DNA of 64,000 nucleotides from Bog-159 sp963818855 (GTDB lineage Bacteria; Acidobacteriota; Terriglobia; Bryobacterales; Bryobacteraceae). The notes beneath the pieces are model-generated. The model ran no database searches. It was not told the origin of the DNA and saw only the letters and a program-made list of their open reading frames with translations. The stretch lies in NCBI GenBank assembly GCA_963818855.1, contig CAWFUH010000010.1:124001-188000 (forward strand), written 5' to 3'. Shown here in pieces: positions 61,215 to 64,000 of this stretch (positions are counted from its first letter, which is position 1; each line of letters starts with the position of its first letter). The position numbers and the translations under genes were made by a program.

Positions 61215-63665
61215 ATGCGGGAGTCCATCGCCGATCTGGCGTACGCCGTTCGCGCGCTGCGCAGCAACCCAGGTTTCGCGACTGTGGCCATACTGCTTTT
61301 GGCTTTGGGCATCGGCGCGAACGCATTAGTGTTCAGCCTGCTGGACCGGATCCTGCTGCATCCCCTGCCTTTCCGCGACCCGGCGCGGCTGGCGGCCATT
61401 TGGGAAACCACCCACAACTGGGATCCCAAGGTTTTCGCCTCCTATCGTGACGTGGAAGTTTTCGACCGGCAGAGCCGTTCGTTCGACGGCGTCGCCGGAT
61501 GGCAGTGGGTGGAATACACTATGACGGGACGAGGCGATGCGCGGCGCGCGCTGGGCGAGACCGTCACGCCACGATTCTTCGAAATCCTGGGAGTACCAGC
61601 CGTTCAGGGACGTACATTCGGTCCGGCGGACTTAAGCCGTGGACCCACCGTGGTGCTGAGCGACGCCGGATGGAAAGAGCTTTTCGCCGGTGCACCGGGC
61701 GCAGTCGGACAGGCCCTCACGCTCGATGGAAGGGCTTACACCGTGTCCGGCATCATGCCGCACGGGTTTGAATTCTATCCCCGGCAGGCGCTCTTTTGGA
61801 CCTTGGCTACACCCGTCGAGGTGGCGCGCCAGGGAGGCGCGAAATTCCATGGCATGGGTGTGGTGGGCCGGTTGCAGCCAGGCGTCTCGATGGAGTCGGC
61901 CGAGGCGGAAATCGCCGCTTTGCGCACGGCGCTGGAGCGCACCGATCCGGATGAGTTCCTGCATGCGGGCGCCATGGTGCGCAGCCTGCAAGAAGAGTTC
62001 ACGTGGCTGGCGGGGCGGGGCTTGCGCTCCGGATTGCTGCTGCTGTTCGCGGCAGTCGCCGTAGTGCTTCTGATCGCTTGTGCCAACGTCGCGAATCTGC
62101 TGGCAGGGCGCGCGCTAGAGCGATGCCGCGAAATCGCCATTCGCACGGCTCTGGGCGCTAAGCGCAGCCGGCTGATTCGCCAGATCCTGACCGAGAATCT
62201 CTTACTTTGCGCGTTGGGTGCGACGGCGGGCTTGCTGCTGGCGGATAGCGGGCTGCGCTATTTTCTCGCCGTCGAGCCCGTCGAATTGCCCATTGGTGTG
62301 ACCTCGGCTAACTTCTCACTCAATTGGCGCATATTCGCCTTCGCCGCAACCTTAGTTGTGCTGACCGCCGTTCTCTCGGGTTTGCTGCCCGCTTGGCAGG
62401 CATCCCGCTCGCGCGTAAACGAGCTGCTAAAGCAAGGCGGGCGCGGCGGTTCCGCGGGTCGCGGCGAACATCGTACGCGCAGCGTGCTGGTGATCGTTGA
62501 AGTGGCTTTGTCGTTGACCCTGCTCACGGGTGCCGGGCTGCTGATTGAGAGTCTCTACCGCTTGCGCGCCGATCCGCTCGGCTACCGTATGGACGGCCTG
62601 CTGGTTACCCGGCTGACCCTGCCGAAGACCGCCTACGCCGCGTTACCCGATCGCCTGCAGTTTGCCAGCCGCCTGGCACAATCGCTCGATGCTCTGCCCG
62701 CGCTCCAAGCGGCGGTACGATCCGGCAGCCTGCTGCATGCGGAGGTGGCCGGCGGCCGCGCCGCCCGAGAGACCGCCTTCGTGAATCGAACGCTGATTTT
62801 TCCGGAATACTTCCTGGTATCCGGTCTGCCGCTGATTGCCGGACGCGAATTCGGACCGCTCGAGACGGCGCAGAGCCAACCGGTAGCCATCATCGACCAG
62901 GAATTCGCGCGCCGCTATTTCGGCGGCCAGGAGCCATTGGGCAAGCACATCCGGCTGGGCGAGATGGGAGATAATTCGCCATGGCGATCGGTCGTCGGCT
63001 TGGCGGGCAATATCAAGGAGACCAACCCGTTCGATGAGATGCACTGGAGTGTGGAGCCGCATGTCTACGTGCCATTCCCGCAAGGCGAGCCCAGCGCCGG
63101 GCGGCAATTGGTGGTGATGATGCGCGCGGGCGGGCGCTGGCTGGGTGAATCCGACCGTCCACGCGACACGCTGGCGGCGGCGGTGCGCCGCTCAGTCAAC
63201 CAGATCGATCCCACGCTGCCGTTGTCCGAGATCACCAGCGTGCGGCAGTTCTTGAACGAACAGGCGTTTTCAAAGCCCGCTTTCCGCGCGGCGCTGCTGG
63301 CTATGTTCGCCGCGCTGGCGCTATTGATGGCTGCCATCGGTTTGTACGGCGTGCTATCACAGCAAGTAACCGAGCGCCGGCGCGACGTGGGCGTGCGCAT
63401 CGCTCTCGGCGCTTCGCCCGGCGACGTGCTCGGACTGGTGGTGCGGCGGAGTCTCATGCTGACCGGCGCAGGCATCGTCGTGGGATCGGTGATGACCCTG
63501 GCGGGCATCCGGCTGCTGCGCAGCTTCCTGTTCACGGGTCCCGGCCGGCCGCTGGTGCTGGCGGGAGTGGCCGCATTGATGTTGGCCATCGCGCTGCTAG
63601 CAGGGGCGGTGCCGGCCTGGCGGGCCGCGCGCACAGATCCGGCCATGGCTCTGCGCGAAGAGTGA
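61215..63665 (+). CDS. MacB/FtsX-like ABC permease, ADOP family
   Basis: 816 residues. The N-terminus MRESIADLAYAVRALRSNPGFATVAILLLALGIGANALVFSLL is the hallmark of the acidobacterial duplicated orphan permease (ADOP) group. Two copies of a MacB_PCD/FtsX unit follow: periplasmic domain 1 (about 45-265), helices RSGLLLLFAAVAVVLLIACANVANLLAGRA and a loop REIAIRTALGAKRSRLIRQ, then the second unit with RRDVGVRIALGASPGDVLGL near 730. There is no ATPase gene beside it, which is usual for ADOP genes. The substrate is unknown. ATG 61215 was preferred over TTG 61197 because it opens the family motif. Confidence 0.88.
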   Translation: MRESIADLAYAVRALRSNPGFATVAILLLALGIGANALVFSLLDRILLHPLPFRDPARLAAIWETTHNWDPKVFASYRDVEVFDRQSRSFDGVAGWQWVEYTMTGRGDARRALGETVTPRFFEILGVPAVQGRTFGPADLSRGPTVVLSDAGWKELFAGAPGAVGQALTLDGRAYTVSGIMPHGFEFYPRQALFWTLATPVEVARQGGAKFHGMGVVGRLQPGVSMESAEAEIAALRTALERTDPDEFLHAGAMVRSLQEEFTWLAGRGLRSGLLLLFAAVAVVLLIACANVANLLAGRALERCREIAIRTALGAKRSRLIRQILTENLLLCALGATAGLLLADSGLRYFLAVEPVELPIGVTSANFSLNWRIFAFAATLVVLTAVLSGLLPAWQASRSRVNELLKQGGRGGSAGRGEHRTRSVLVIVEVALSLTLLTGAGLLIESLYRLRADPLGYRMDGLLVTRLTLPKTAYAALPDRLQFASRLAQSLDALPALQAAVRSGSLLHAEVAGGRAARETAFVNRTLIFPEYFLVSGLPLIAGREFGPLETAQSQPVAIIDQEFARRYFGGQEPLGKHIRLGEMGDNSPWRSVVGLAGNIKETNPFDEMHWSVEPHVYVPFPQGEPSAGRQLVVMMRAGGRWLGESDRPRDTLAAAVRRSVNQIDPTLPLSEITSVRQFLNEQAFSKPAFRAALLAMFAALALLMAAIGLYGVLSQQVTERRRDVGVRIALGASPGDVLGLVVRRSLMLTGAGIVVGSVMTLAGIRLLRSFLFTGPGRPLVLAGVAALMLAIALLAGAVPAWRAARTDPAMALREE

Positions 63666-63666
63666 T

Positions 63667-64000
63667 TCAATGCGCGGCCTTGCGCGGCTGGTGCATCGGG
63701 ACCGGCTTTTCTTCAATCACGATTAGCCTGAGCACAGCCGCCGCGGCGCGCAGCCGCACCGGTTCCTTGTCGTCGTCCAACAGCCGCTCCAGGTTTTTCT
63801 TCAGGCGTGGGTCGTTGCGCAACGCGAGCGAATGTACGGCGGCCGCCCGCACCGACCAATCGTTGTCGAGCAGGGCGTCCTTGAGCGCGTCCAGCACGGC
63901 TGGCGATTTGTCTTTGCCCAGCAGCAATGCCGCCGTCGCGCGCCCCGAGACGCCCGGATCGGTAAGCAGCGCCTGCATGGAACTGACGCCCTGTCCCAGG
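63667..64000 (-). CDS. HEAT-repeat protein, C-terminal part (5' end beyond window)
   Basis: The reverse frame is open from 64000 to TGA 63667-63669, giving about 110 residues. Three short HEAT-like units of about 30 residues are seen: SGRATAALLLGKDKSPAVLDALKDAL, DWSVRAAAVHSLALRNDPRLKKNLERLL and KEPVRLRAAAAVLRL. These form an alpha-solenoid for protein-protein contacts. The C-terminus ends MHQPRKAAH. The gene continues past the right edge (in-frame GQGVSS upstream of the first ATG), so the product cannot be fully described. It converges with the ADOP gene, whose stop lies one base away. Confidence 0.7.
   Translation of the reverse strand, partial: LGQGVSSMQALLTDPGVSGRATAALLLGKDKSPAVLDALKDALLDNDWSVRAAAVHSLALRNDPRLKKNLERLLDDDKEPVRLRAAAAVLRLIVIEEKPVPMHQPRKAAH

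Noticed and set aside
1..64000. CRISPR arrays, insertion sequences, complete prophage
   Set aside because: No regular direct repeats with spacers, no transposase or integrase motif, and no phage structural genes were found in either strand.

Overview
The window is high-GC, gene-dense bacterial chromosome that looks like Acidobacteriota of the Solibacter/Bryobacter type. This is an inference from the gene set: an 800-residue MacB-like (ADOP-type) permease, an ECF sigma factor paired with a TPR-tailed Ser/Thr kinase, secreted FG-GAP, BACON/IPT and PQQ-propeller proteins, bacillithiol synthesis (bshC) and many short secreted proteins. I see no CRISPR array, insertion sequence, rRNA operon or intact tRNA. 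The only RNA-gene trace is a 3' tRNA-Leu fragment near 15.8 kb.

Layout. 0-6.3 kb: start of hrcA, a PQQ-propeller protein, a decayed p-hydroxybenzoate hydroxylase gene with a large palindrome upstream, a 52-residue secreted lysine-rich peptide, an Rrf2 regulator-cysK operon, and a VapBC toxin-antitoxin pair. 6.3-13.5 kb: biotin carboxylase and biotin carrier subunits, a CruF-like membrane protein, a DnaC-like helicase-loader ATPase, a GH35-like secreted protein, and a TauE/SafE exporter with its DUF1634 partner. 13.5-19.5 kb: a membrane acyltransferase, a LolA-like pair, the tRNA fragment, an aldehyde dehydrogenase, a DinB-like remnant and an alpha/beta hydrolase. 19.7-32.7 kb: an arylsulfotransferase-family protein, ctpA-guaA-membrane protein operon, nucleoside hydrolase, BACON/IPT secreted protein, lipoprotein, serine hydrolase. 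32.8-37.7 kb: a tightly overlapping operon (metallo-beta-lactamase, membrane-anchored methyltransferase, Gfo/Idh/MocA oxidoreductase, sugar isomerase-like TIM barrel), then a JAMM-like protein without its histidines. 37.7-47.7 kb: Ser/Thr kinase-ECF sigma pair, a plant-type SABATH methyltransferase, and three tandem FG-GAP genes, one of them a truncated copy. 47.9-54.5 kb: dxr-rseP-bshC, nikR, a LiaF-like protein and a LytS-type histidine kinase. 54.6-64 kb: a second arylsulfotransferase-family protein, a NitT/TauT-type ABC transporter, an Ig-domain secreted protein, the ADOP permease and the end of a HEAT-repeat protein.

Two features cut across the window. First, many genes from about 28 to 54.5 kb are broken by single-base indels. 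The BACON/IPT gene, serine hydrolase, Ser/Thr kinase, all FG-GAP genes, dxr, rseP, bshC and the histidine kinase are affected, and most cases look like one base lost from a short G/C or A run. Because dxr and rseP are normally essential, I read most of these as consensus errors and annotate each gene as one locus with frameshifts. The pobA and DinB-like remnants carry real deletions or stops and are true pseudogenes. Second, at least six genes have a -10-like hexamer (TANAAT, GATAAT or CATAAT) ending 6-8 bases before ATG and no Shine-Dalgarno sequence, which suggests frequent leaderless transcription.

No single well-defined new system stands out. The best candidates for new biology are the SABATH methyltransferase, the JAMM-like/NTF2-like membrane protein, the four-gene overlapping operon, and the FG-GAP gene array with its conserved leader hairpin.
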